A stretch of DNA of 64,000 nucleotides from Terriglobia bacterium. Its GTDB lineage: Bacteria > Acidobacteriota > UBA6911. This document shows, piece by piece, positions 7,988 to 16,384 of this stretch. The position numbers and the translations under genes are program-made. The stretch covers positions 124,001 through 188,000 of the forward strand of contig JAIQGI010000005.1 of assembly GCA_020072565.1 (NCBI GenBank), read 5' to 3'. Position 1 is the first letter of the stretch; every line of letters starts with the position of its first letter. Under the pieces are notes generated by a model. The model worked only from the letters and a program-made list of their open reading frames with translations. It made no database searches and was not told where the DNA came from.

Positions 7988-10126
7988 TCAGCTTGAGCGC
8001 GGAATAGGACGCTTGCTGAAGCGCCCGAAATATTCCAAGATCTGGTCGCGCCATTTTGCGGCATCCGCGACTTGAATCGCCAGGCGCTCGGCGACTTCCC
8101 GATGCCGACGCGCATCAATTTTGCCGTCGAGCGATTGCCACGTTTTCTGCACCGCAGCGACCTGTTCCACCCCTTGCTGATACTTTCCGCAAAGTTCCTC
8201 CCACAATGTCTTCCCCGACTTCATCCGGTAATCCCACGCGCAACGATGGAACCAGAGAAGATATTTTTCGGGGCAACGCCTGAGGGCATCGAAGCTGTCA
8301 CACACCGGCGGAAAGTATTGCTCGACCGCGCGGCCGCCGCGTTTGGTCCGGTCGTAGCCGATGCCGTCCGCGGAGGCCTGATGGTAATAAGTCGCTGTCC
8401 AATCGGCCCTCGGCGCACGATCGTTCCAGGGCATTGGCGCGTAATGGTCGCCGCCGATCAGGTGATGGAGCCCCAGCGGCATTGTGTAGTCCACGAATGT
8501 TTCGCGCGAGCCCATCATCACATCACGAATGACCACCACGGTTTTGTCGTCGTTGTTGAAGGTCATGCGCGTCCATTCGTCGGCGATTTTCTCGGTGGAC
8601 ATCTCGGGATTCCACGCGAGGCGGCCGAACGCATACCAGTTCGACTGCGAGAAATGATGCCCGCACCAATTCGTGTCCAATCCGGGATTCGTCACGGAGA
8701 CCATTCCCGTGATGCGACTCGTATGAACTTTGCCCGCCAAGACTCTGGCGACGGTAGAGCCGCTACCCTTCGCGTGTGTGTCTGAGTTCAGAAACTCCTC
8801 CCACATCGTGCCGAGATAGACGAGATGTTTTGCCTGGCCGAGATATTCCTGCGTGGCCTGAATTTCCGCGATGACGGGAGTCTGCTTCATTGCGCCGAAC
8901 AACGGGTGAAACGGCTCGCGCGGCTGAAAATCCACCGGACCGTTCTTCACCTGCACAACGACGTTGGGGCGGAATTGTCCGTCAAGCCGCGTGAATTCAA
9001 TGTAGGCGCGCTTGGCGCGGTCCGGATCAATGTCCTCGTCATAAACAAACGCCCGCCACATGACGATGCCCTTGTGCGGAGCGAGAGCATCCGCCAGCAC
9101 GTTTGCCCCCTCGGCATGCGTGCGGCCATAAGTTTTTGGGCCAGGTTGTCCCTCGGAATTCGCCTTGACGAGAAAACCGCCAAAGTCCGGAATGAGACCG
9201 TAAATCTCATCTGCCTTGGCCTTCCACCAATCAATCACGCTCCGGTCCAGCGGATCGGCTGTCGCCAAGCGTCCCAGCTTCACAGGCGCGGAGAAGTTGG
9301 CCGACAAATACATCCGAACGCCGTAAGGCCTCCACACGTCCGCGAGCGCGGCGATCTTGCGGAGCGATTCCGGCGCAAGCACGCGCACGTCGGCATTGAC
9401 GTTGTTGATGACCGCGCCGTTGATGCCGATGGAGGCGCAAGCGCGCGCGTAATCGGCGTAGCGCGGACTCCGTTTTCCCGGCAGTGCATTCCAATCCCAT
9501 ATCGAGCGCCCGGCATAGCCGCGTTCAATCGTGCCGTCGGGATTGTCCCAGTGGTTCATCAGCCGAAGCTGGAGCGCCGGCCGTTCGGCAATGTCAAGCC
9601 GGTCGATTGGCTGGCTGGTTTGCATCAACCGCAGGAAATGAAATACACCATACAGCGCACCGATTTCGCGGTTGGAGGCGATCACCGTCACCCGATGTTT
9701 TGCGTTCGTAGCGGAGCGGATGAGGAAGCCTTCGTCACCCATGGCAAGCAGGTCGGCGGTCCAGTTCAAATCGCGGATAAGTGCCGAATTCTCCGCTGTG
9801 CCGACGATGACCGCGCCGGTCTGCAATTCGCTTTCGTTGAGCGGAACCGCCGCGCCCAACATGGTCGTCGTGGCTGTACGCAATTCATCGCGGATAATTC
9901 CACTCGTGGGCGAAGTGCCTTCCACGCGAATTTGCCGCGCGATGTTGCCATAGTTCTTGGCAGCGTTACCCGGCGGCATATATCGTAGCCAGAGCCTATA
10001 GCCGTCTTCATCCAATAGCTGCGCATGCGGTTCGGCTGCTTGACTGTTTGTCGTGTAACCATCAACATAGAAGCCAGCAGCACTTACCAGGCTTGTCGCC
10101 ACAAACTCCCGTCTGGAAATCTTCAT
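7988..10126 (-). CDS. GH67 alpha-glucuronidase, Tat-exported
   Basis: The 712-residue protein has a twin-arginine leader (MKISRREFVATSLVSAAGF) and the full length of GH67 enzymes. After an N-terminal alpha/beta domain the barrel shows DFGGFLVKANSEGQPGP (general acid Glu), VQVKNGPVDFQPREP (catalytic Asp) and AEIQATQEYLG (catalytic Glu), the three acidic positions known in GH67. The end carries the helical C-terminal domain (LWFHRCAWDYRMKSG). These enzymes release 4-O-methyl-glucuronic acid from the non-reducing end of xylo-oligosaccharides. Most GH67 enzymes are cytoplasmic or periplasmic, so a Tat leader suggests periplasmic action. The gene is convergent with the GH51 gene. Confidence 0.94.
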   Translation of the reverse strand: MKISRREFVATSLVSAAGFYVDGYTTNSQAAEPHAQLLDEDGYRLWLRYMPPGNAAKNYGNIARQIRVEGTSPTSGIIRDELRTATTTMLGAAVPLNESELQTGAVIVGTAENSALIRDLNWTADLLAMGDEGFLIRSATNAKHRVTVIASNREIGALYGVFHFLRLMQTSQPIDRLDIAERPALQLRLMNHWDNPDGTIERGYAGRSIWDWNALPGKRSPRYADYARACASIGINGAVINNVNADVRVLAPESLRKIAALADVWRPYGVRMYLSANFSAPVKLGRLATADPLDRSVIDWWKAKADEIYGLIPDFGGFLVKANSEGQPGPKTYGRTHAEGANVLADALAPHKGIVMWRAFVYDEDIDPDRAKRAYIEFTRLDGQFRPNVVVQVKNGPVDFQPREPFHPLFGAMKQTPVIAEIQATQEYLGQAKHLVYLGTMWEEFLNSDTHAKGSGSTVARVLAGKVHTSRITGMVSVTNPGLDTNWCGHHFSQSNWYAFGRLAWNPEMSTEKIADEWTRMTFNNDDKTVVVIRDVMMGSRETFVDYTMPLGLHHLIGGDHYAPMPWNDRAPRADWTATYYHQASADGIGYDRTKRGGRAVEQYFPPVCDSFDALRRCPEKYLLWFHRCAWDYRMKSGKTLWEELCGKYQQGVEQVAAVQKTWQSLDGKIDARRHREVAERLAIQVADAAKWRDQILEYFGRFSKRPIPRSS

Positions 10127-10278
10127 GATTCGATCTCACGAAAAGTGATTCTGTCAGCGCCGCAGTGAAATCTGCTCAACTCTGCGGTCCGCCGACTTTT
10201 AGATTCGCCGTTACAATGCGGACTTTTGCCTCTGGGCTTCGGGGCCCGTGGCCCACGCAGGCAGCATTTTACATCTGA

Positions 10279-10422
10279 ACAGTGCTCCTGGATCCCCTTT
10301 TTTGGACGCATCTACACCTGATTGCGATGGTCCTCATGATCATAGTTGCCGCCGTTGCCGCGCATATGCCCGCGCGCCGGGCGGCGCGCGTTGTCCCGAT
10401 GGCCGCCCTTCGATGCGAATGA
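10279..10422 (+). pseudogene. C-terminal stub of an FtsX/MacB-type (ADOP) permease
   Basis: In frame 1 a stop at 10276-10278 is followed by 47 codons reading a hydrophobic helix (IAMVLMIIVAAVAAH) and then MPARRAARVVPMAALRCE before a TGA. This is nearly the same ending as the intact permease at 13283-16111, which finishes LPARRAMRVDPIAALRCE. No start or other permease sequence is present, so this is a relic of a once complete gene. It occupies most of the 347-bp gap between the GH67 and dehydratase genes. Confidence 0.75.
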
Positions 10423-10473
10423 CCTGTAGCGGGTGTCCAAGTTATCCGACAGTGCTGGTCCCGTGATGCTCAT

Positions 10474-12282
10474 CTAGTGGTTATCCCGCGGAATGCCTTT
10501 GGTGCGCGCGATCCGCTGGTAGTTGACGGCCGGCTTGAGAACCATACCGTGCGAGAGCTCATCGACCATGCTGCGCTGGATCTCCTGCCACGGTGTTTGG
10601 TTTTCCGGAGTCTTGTATCCGCCCCGTCGCTTCAGAGCCGCCTGGCGGCGCGCATACTCGGCTTTGCCGACGAGGATATTGGCAGTGCGCTTGTTAAGGT
10701 CGATGCGCACGCGGTCGCCGGTCTTCAGGATTGCCAGCCCCCCGCCGGTCGCCGCTTCCGGGGATGCGTTCAAAATGGAAGGCGAGCGAGAGGTACCCGA
10801 TTGCCGCCCGTCGCCGATACACGGAAGCTCGGTAATGCCCTGTCTGATCAGGCTTGCCGGCGGCTGCATGTTCACCACTTCTGCGGATCCGGGATAGCCC
10901 TTTGGCCCGGCCCCGCGGATGAAGAGCAAACAGGTCTCGTCGATCTTGAGCGTGGGGTCGTCGATGCGGTTGTGGTAGTCCTCCGGTCCGTCGAATACGA
11001 TCGCACGGCCCTCGAAGGCGTTGGGGTCCTTCGGGTCTGACAGATAGCGGCTCCGGAACTGCTCGGAGATCACGCTTGTCTTCATGATGGCGCTGTCGAA
11101 CAGGTTGCCTTTCAGGTTCAGGAAGCCGGCTTTTTCCTTGAGCGGACGCTTGTACGGGCAGATCACCTTTTCGTCCAGGATCCCGGTGCACCGGCAGTTC
11201 TCAGCCAGTGTCCTGCCGTTGACAGTGAGCGCATTCTTGCGGATCTTGCCGGCTTTGAGCAGCTCGTTGACCACGGCAGGCACGCCACCCGCCCGATAGA
11301 ACTCCTCGCCCAGGTACTCGCCCGCTGGCTGCAGGTTGACCAGCAGCGGGATGTTGTAGCCGATCCTCTCCCAGTCGTCATTGTCGAGCTTGATACCGAT
11401 GTGACGCGCGATCGCATTGATGTGTATGGGTGCGTTGGTCGAGCCGCCGATTGCGGAGTTCACCACGATGGCGTTTTCGAACGCCGCGCGCGTCATGATC
11501 TTCGATGGGCGCAGATCCTCCCATACCATCTCGACGATGCGCCTGCCGGTTTCGTAGGCCATCTGGGCGCGCCCCTTATTCGGCGCCGGGATCGCGGCGC
11601 AGCCGGGCAGCGACATGCCGAGCGCTTCGGCCAGCGAGTTCATAGTCAAGGCTGTGCCCATCGTGTTGCAATGGCCGGGCGAGGGCGCTGACGAGGCAAC
11701 CATGTCCATGAACTGCTCGCGGTCGATCTCGCCCGCCGCCAGCATCTGGCGCGCCTTCCAGATGATGGTGCCGGAGCCGGCCCGTTCTCCGCGGAACCAG
11801 CCGTTCAGCATTGGCCCACCCGACAGCACGATGGCGGGAATGTCCACCGTCGCCGCAGCCATCAGCTGAGATGGTGTGGTCTTGTCGCAGCCCGTAGTCA
11901 GAACCACGCCGTCGATAAAGTAGCCGTACAAGATCTCGACCAGCCCCAAATAGGCGAGGTTGCGGTCGAGAGAGGCAGTGGGCCGCTTGCCCGTCTCCTG
12001 GATCGGATGCACCGGAAACTCGAAGGCGATGCCGCCCGCCTCGCGGATGCCTTCACGCACACGCTCGGCCAGCTTGAGGTGGTGACGATTGCACGGAGTG
12101 AGGTCCGAGCCCGATTGCGCGATCCCGATGATCGGTTTGCCCGCCTGCAGCTCCTCACGCGTCAATCCATAGTTCATATAACGCTCCAGGTACAGCGCCG
12201 TCATGCCGGGGTTGTCCGGGTTGTCGAACCAGCGGCGCGATCTCAGCTTTGTCGGGTCTTTGGTGAGTTGTTTGTGTGCCAT
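10474..12282 (-). CDS. xylD: IlvD/Edd-family dehydratase, probable D-xylonate dehydratase
   Basis: The 602-residue protein belongs to the IlvD/Edd family. The three iron-sulfur cysteines appear in [19 protein letters not shown] and GHCNTMGTA, the [2Fe-2S] sugar-acid dehydratase pattern. The start [20 protein letters not shown] and the segment [20 protein letters not shown] closely resemble, from memory, the Caulobacter D-xylonate dehydratase, more than IlvD itself. The reaction would convert D-xylonate to 2-keto-3-deoxy-D-xylonate in the cytoplasm; L-arabinonate is an alternative substrate. I place the start at 12282, where GGGAGGAGC precedes the ATG, rather than 26 codons upstream. Its presence in a xylan island suggests an oxidative xylose route. 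No xylose dehydrogenase is in the window, so the pathway is partial here. Confidence 0.85.
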   Translation of the reverse strand: MAHKQLTKDPTKLRSRRWFDNPDNPGMTALYLERYMNYGLTREELQAGKPIIGIAQSGSDLTPCNRHHLKLAERVREGIREAGGIAFEFPVHPIQETGKRPTASLDRNLAYLGLVEILYGYFIDGVVLTTGCDKTTPSQLMAAATVDIPAIVLSGGPMLNGWFRGERAGSGTIIWKARQMLAAGEIDREQFMDMVASSAPSPGHCNTMGTALTMNSLAEALGMSLPGCAAIPAPNKGRAQMAYETGRRIVEMVWEDLRPSKIMTRAAFENAIVVNSAIGGSTNAPIHINAIARHIGIKLDNDDWERIGYNIPLLVNLQPAGEYLGEEFYRAGGVPAVVNELLKAGKIRKNALTVNGRTLAENCRCTGILDEKVICPYKRPLKEKAGFLNLKGNLFDSAIMKTSVISEQFRSRYLSDPKDPNAFEGRAIVFDGPEDYHNRIDDPTLKIDETCLLFIRGAGPKGYPGSAEVVNMQPPASLIRQGITELPCIGDGRQSGTSRSPSILNASPEAATGGGLAILKTGDRVRIDLNKRTANILVGKAEYARRQAALKRRGGYKTPENQTPWQEIQRSMVDELSHGMVLKPAVNYQRIARTKGIPRDNH

Positions 12283-12420
12283 GCTCCTCCCTTCTCCTCG
12301 CCACGCTCGCAACGTAACAATATCGCCGATCCCATTGTGCGAGCAAGTCATCGGTTGCACTAAGACAGGTACCTTATTTCATCTCGTTTTTATTAGGCGG
12401 TGTTGGTCCAGTTCCTGCGA

Positions 12421-12654
12421 GCCGCTTACCGGGGAACCGGAGTGTACGCGAAGGATAAGCCGAGGACGAATCTGCGCCTGATTGCGAATATTCAGGACCC
12501 GAGTTATGTTCTGGTAGCAGCCAGGGCGGAGACGGGGATTACCGATCTGTCTCAGATCTGCCAGAAGCGGTGGCCCGTACGTATCCTTACGGCGGGCATC
12601 GGCAGCAATTCGTTCGGCATCCTGGCTCACTTCGGCTTGTCGAGAGAGCAAAGA
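12421..12654 (+). pseudogene. Fragment of a TAXI/NMT1-type solute-binding protein
   Basis: About 78 residues starting AAYRGTGVYAKDKPRTNLR and including LIANIQDPSYVLVAARAETGI, TDLSQICQK and ILTAGIGSNSFGILAHFGLS match the first lobe of TAXI-family TRAP substrate receptors (the 'adsGI..l.Dl..k' signature and the gSgS loop). There is no signal peptide, no second lobe and no transporter neighbour, so it is a decayed internal fragment. The rest of the 597-bp gap up to 12879 holds no gene I can recognise. Confidence 0.5.
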
Positions 12655-12879
12655 ACAAGGCTACATGAAATAGTCCACCGGGTGACTGGGCAAGCGTGAT
12701 TCTTCCGGGTGCTCCAATCTTGAGATCGGGACTTTCCCGGCGTATCATCGTCCCCGTTGGGGACAAGGAGGTCCTATGGCTCGAAGGATATTTCCTACAA
12801 CCGCCCCAGGCTGGCTCACCCTATCGAAATTCCTTCGAACCTTTTGGCTTCTTCTATCGTATTCCGATAAGAGAAATCT

Positions 12880-13212
12880 ATGGGCGCAAGAAAAACCGAT
12901 CTTCTGCGTGGAACTCTTGATCTGTTGGTCCTGAAAGCGCTCGCTTTGGAACCCTTGCACGGTGTCGGCATCTCCCGGCGCATCACGCAACTCACCAAAG
13001 GAGCCTTTCAGGTGAGTTTCGGCTCGCTTTTCCCTTCGCTGCACCGCATGGAGGAGAAGGGCTGGGTGGAGGCCGAGTGGCGCTCATCGGAGAACAATCG
13101 ACGGGCCAAGTACTACCGGCTGACATCGTCCGGGCGCGCACAGCTCAAGGTCGAAGAGCGGGATTGGAACCAGGTGGTCAAGATTATGGCGACTGCCGTT
13201 GGGTCCGCCTGA
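12880..13212 (+). CDS. PadR-family transcriptional regulator
   Basis: The 110-residue protein is a minimal PadR regulator: the N-terminal winged helix (TLDLLVLKALALEPLHGVGI), the recognition region (GSLFPSLHRMEEKGWVEAEW) and the wing (KYYRLTSSGRAQL) are all in the expected positions, followed by a short C-terminal helix. PadR proteins act as dimeric repressors responding to small ligands. It sits directly before the ADOP-type permease at 13283, and this PadR-permease pairing is characteristic of Acidobacteriota genomes. It most likely regulates that permease and itself; no operator was recognised. Confidence 0.9.
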   Translation: MGARKTDLLRGTLDLLVLKALALEPLHGVGISRRITQLTKGAFQVSFGSLFPSLHRMEEKGWVEAEWRSSENNRRAKYYRLTSSGRAQLKVEERDWNQVVKIMATAVGSA

Positions 13213-13282
13213 GTTTAAATGGGACACACCATGCAAAGGAGAATGCTGGCCGTGGAACCCACCTAAGCAGTACGGAGGTGTC

Positions 13283-16111
13283 ATGCCAGGTCTAATCGTT
13301 AGCTTGTTCCGGAACCTCTTCCGCAAAAGCACCGTCGAGCGAGCACTGGACGAAGAGCTGCAATCGGCGGCGGAACTGTTGACAGAGGAGAAGATGAAAG
13401 ACGGGCTTTCGCATTCCGAGGCCCGTCGCCACGCGCTGATCGAAATTGGAGGTGTCGAGCAAGTGAAGGAGAAGGTTCGGGAGATACGGGTGGGGCGCTT
13501 CGTGGAGGACTTCGCTCGCGACCTGCGTTTCGCCGTTCGCACGCTGGCCAAGTCGCCCGGCTTCACCGCAGTGGCTGTGATCACCCTCGGGCTCGGCATA
13601 GGCGCCAATACCGCCGTCTTCGACATTGTGCGCGAGGTCGTTTTCAGTCCCCGGCCTTACCCGCACGAAAAGCAGGTGGTCCAGTTTTACTCGCAGGACA
13701 AGAAGCATCCCGAGAAGTTTCGCCTGTTTTCGCACACGACTTATGCCGACATCCGTAATGCCAGCGCTGTTCGCGCTGTTTTTTCGGACGTCTTGAGTCA
13801 CAACACCCTGATGGTCGGCCTTGGAGAGGGAGTAGGTTCACGTCGCGCATTCGCTGCTGCGATCAGCTCCAACTACTTCCGCACACTCGAAGTGCCTCTG
13901 GCGCAGGGCCGCAGTTTTCTCCCGGAGGAGGAAATACCCGGGAGTGCTGTACCTGTTGTGATCGTCAGCTACTTGTACTGGAAGCACACCGGCTTCGACC
14001 CTCAAATCATCGGCAAGACCATTCGGGTCAATGAGCGACCTTTTACAGTGGTAGGCATCGCGCCGGAGCATTTCACCGGGACAATGATGCTCTTCGGACC
14101 GGAGCTGTATTTCCCGCTCGGCGATTACGATTTGCTGACGAACGGTCCCCCAGCGCAGGCAAAGAACAACCTGGCACGCCGCGAACTCTACGGACTCTTC
14201 GTTGTGGGGCGGCTCAGATCCGGAGTCAGCATGGCGTCCGGCCAAGCTGCAATCCACACCATTGCCGCCAATCTCGAAAAGGCCATGCCCGTCGAGCAAA
14301 AGGACCAGGATTTTCTGATCCGTCCTCTACCGAGGTCGCGAACCAGCTTTTTCCCCACGGACGAGCGCGAACTCACTGTGGCTGGCATCATGCTGTTTTC
14401 GCTGGGCGCTGCCGTGTTGTTCATCGCCTGCCTGAACCTTGCGAGCGTGCTGCTCGCACGAGGCTTGGCGAGGCGCAAGGAGATCTCCATTCGCCTGGCG
14501 ATCGGCGGCGGCCGCGGCCGGATCATCCGGCAACTTCTGACCGAAGGACTTGTGCTTTCTCTCGGGGGTGGTGTCGGCGGATTTCTGATCAGTCTCTTGT
14601 GTTCCGATTGGTCAGCCGCGTCGCTCAGTGCTCATATACCGGTACCCATGACGCTCACCGCCGGCACTAATGTCGCTGCGATCACGGCCACGCTGGGCTT
14701 TTGCGCGCTGGCGACGCTGTTCTTCGCCCTGGGGCCGGCGGTCAAGCTGACCCGAGCCGATCTCGTCGCCGACCTGAAAGAACAGGCGGGCGAGGATCTT
14801 GCTCGGCGCCGGCACCGCTGGTTGCCGCGCCATCCGCTCGTGGTGGTGCAGATCGCGTTGTCGCTCGGGCTGCTCACCGCAGCAGGACTGTTCATTCGCG
14901 GGGCGCTGAAGGCCGGAAACGTGGAAACCGGCTTCCAAACGGCCGACACGGTGCTCGTCGAGGCTGACACGAGCCTCGTCGGCTACGACCAGACCCGAAC
15001 CTTGCAGCTCTACCGCGACGCGAACGAGCGTCTCGCATCGCTGCCTGGAGTGCAGTCGGCCAGCATCGCTTCCACGGTGCCCTTCGGCATGCTCACCATC
15101 AACCGTCCCGTGCAACGCGCAGGGGTGACAGCTGCTCCCGATTATCACCCCGCCACCGCGGCAGAAGGACTCGCCTTCAACGTCCGCTGGAGCAGCGTGG
15201 GCGCCGATTTCTTCAGGGCGATGGGGTTGCCGATGTTGCGCGGCCGCGCGTTCACGAAAAACGAGGCTGAAATTGCCGGTTCCCCGCCCGTGGCCATCGT
15301 CGATGAGGTACTTGCGAAAAAGCTCTGGCCCGAAGGTGACGCGCTCGGCCGGCGCATCCAGTGGGCAGAAACGGGCACTCCCACGGCAGCCGGCGGAGGA
15401 GGCGGCACCATGGGCCGGAGTAACGACGTCCCAAGAAGCCCGCAGGATTCCCCATCGATGGAGATCGTGGGGATCGTTCCCGCCACGCGCTGGGAACTAT
15501 TCCAGTCGGAAATCGGCGGCCAGATCTTCGTGCCCTTCGCGCAGGGGATTCACAGCGACGTTTTCTTCCAGGTGCGCGCCAGGGCTGATGCGCGCGCCGA
15601 CGACGCGACTCTGTTTGATCTCTTGCGCCGCGAGATCCGCTCCGCCGCGCCCGGCGTGCCCGTACTTACCGTGAGAACATTCGGCGAGCACGTCGATACG
15701 AACCCGCAACTCTGGATCGTGCGTTCCGGCGCCGGCATGGTATCCCTGTTTGCCGGCCTGGCGTTGACCCTTGCCGTCATAGGCATCTACGGAGTCATGG
15801 CATACGCGGTGGCGCGGCGCACACGCGAGATCGGAATCCGAAGGGCGCTCGGCGCTGCGCCGGCAGAAGTCCTGCGCATGATCTTGCGCGAAGGTCTCGT
15901 GACGACGTGTGGAGGCATCGCGCTGGGTGTGCTGCTTGCGCTCGGCATCGGCCGCGCCTTCAGCAGCATGCTGTTCGAAGTCAGCCCGCTGGACCCTGTC
16001 GCCTTTACCCTTGCGCCCGCTGTGATCGTCGCCACAGCGCTGGCTGCATGCTGGCTGCCGGCGCGGCGAGCCATGCGCGTGGACCCGATCGCGGCACTGA
16101 GATGCGAATGA
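13283..16111 (+). CDS. ADOP-type FtsX/MacB-like ABC permease
   Basis: The ~942-residue protein has the N-terminal ADOP helper region (LDEELQSAAELLTEEKMKDG), a first FtsX half with LAKSPGFTAVAVITLGLGIGANTAVF, a MacB periplasmic domain, three central helices with RRKEISIRLAIGGGRGRIIRQLLTEG, then a second duplicated half ending RRTREIGIRRALGAAPAEVLRMILREG and LPARRAMRVDPIAALRCE. I choose the ATG at 13283 because GGAGGTGTC lies upstream; a longer frame begins at 13199 inside the PadR gene. These permeases lack a linked ATPase and their cargo is unknown; some relatives export macrolides or peptides. A glycine run (TAAGGGGGTMGRSND, about 15384-15430) interrupts the second periplasmic domain. Confidence 0.9.
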   Translation: MPGLIVSLFRNLFRKSTVERALDEELQSAAELLTEEKMKDGLSHSEARRHALIEIGGVEQVKEKVREIRVGRFVEDFARDLRFAVRTLAKSPGFTAVAVITLGLGIGANTAVFDIVREVVFSPRPYPHEKQVVQFYSQDKKHPEKFRLFSHTTYADIRNASAVRAVFSDVLSHNTLMVGLGEGVGSRRAFAAAISSNYFRTLEVPLAQGRSFLPEEEIPGSAVPVVIVSYLYWKHTGFDPQIIGKTIRVNERPFTVVGIAPEHFTGTMMLFGPELYFPLGDYDLLTNGPPAQAKNNLARRELYGLFVVGRLRSGVSMASGQAAIHTIAANLEKAMPVEQKDQDFLIRPLPRSRTSFFPTDERELTVAGIMLFSLGAAVLFIACLNLASVLLARGLARRKEISIRLAIGGGRGRIIRQLLTEGLVLSLGGGVGGFLISLLCSDWSAASLSAHIPVPMTLTAGTNVAAITATLGFCALATLFFALGPAVKLTRADLVADLKEQAGEDLARRRHRWLPRHPLVVVQIALSLGLLTAAGLFIRGALKAGNVETGFQTADTVLVEADTSLVGYDQTRTLQLYRDANERLASLPGVQSASIASTVPFGMLTINRPVQRAGVTAAPDYHPATAAEGLAFNVRWSSVGADFFRAMGLPMLRGRAFTKNEAEIAGSPPVAIVDEVLAKKLWPEGDALGRRIQWAETGTPTAAGGGGGTMGRSNDVPRSPQDSPSMEIVGIVPATRWELFQSEIGGQIFVPFAQGIHSDVFFQVRARADARADDATLFDLLRREIRSAAPGVPVLTVRTFGEHVDTNPQLWIVRSGAGMVSLFAGLALTLAVIGIYGVMAYAVARRTREIGIRRALGAAPAEVLRMILREGLVTTCGGIALGVLLALGIGRAFSSMLFEVSPLDPVAFTLAPAVIVATALAACWLPARRAMRVDPIAALRCE

Positions 16112-16354
16112 CTCAAGAAAGCGGTCGATCCATGAAGCGGCCTCACGCAGAGCCCGACACGCGGACCGCCACTAGGAATCCGCCGGCTGCTCGTGCCAGG
16201 AAGCGCGGGGCTTTTCGATAGGCAGGTCGGCCCGTCCGGTAGACACGATGTTTCCATGGATGTCCACTATGATAGCCTTGCAGGCCGTGGTACTGCTGTC
16301 CGAGCCGACGACCAGGTCGCTCGAGGTCATACCGGGTACGCCCCGCCTTTCCAT
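16112..16354 (-). pseudogene. FGGY-family sugar kinase (xylulokinase-like), broken 5' fragment
   Basis: The frame begins (likely ATG at 16330, possibly 16354) with SDLVVGSDSSTTACKAIIVD, the ATP-binding start of FGGY kinases, and continues ADLPIEKPRASWHEQPADS. A TAG then interrupts where the family has tryptophan, and the same frame resumes WRSACRALREAASWIDR, matching the conserved 'WW.a...al.e' helix. Homology then ends abruptly at the terminus of the permease on the other strand. So the gene has both a nonsense codon and a 3' truncation. It lies 31 bp downstream of the GH3 gene and was probably the last gene of a GH43-GH3-kinase operon for xylose. Confidence 0.8.
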
Positions 16355-16384
16355 TTGCGGTTGCCGATTTGCGGTCCACGTGGA

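Noticed and set aside
8825-9988. 387-codon plus-strand frame inside the GH67 gene
   Set aside because: Antisense shadow of GH67; no start signal and no recognisable domain.
12880-16111. PadR/ADOP pair as a candidate novel export system
   Set aside because: It is a common gene pair in Acidobacteriota and shows nothing unusual apart from a short Gly run.
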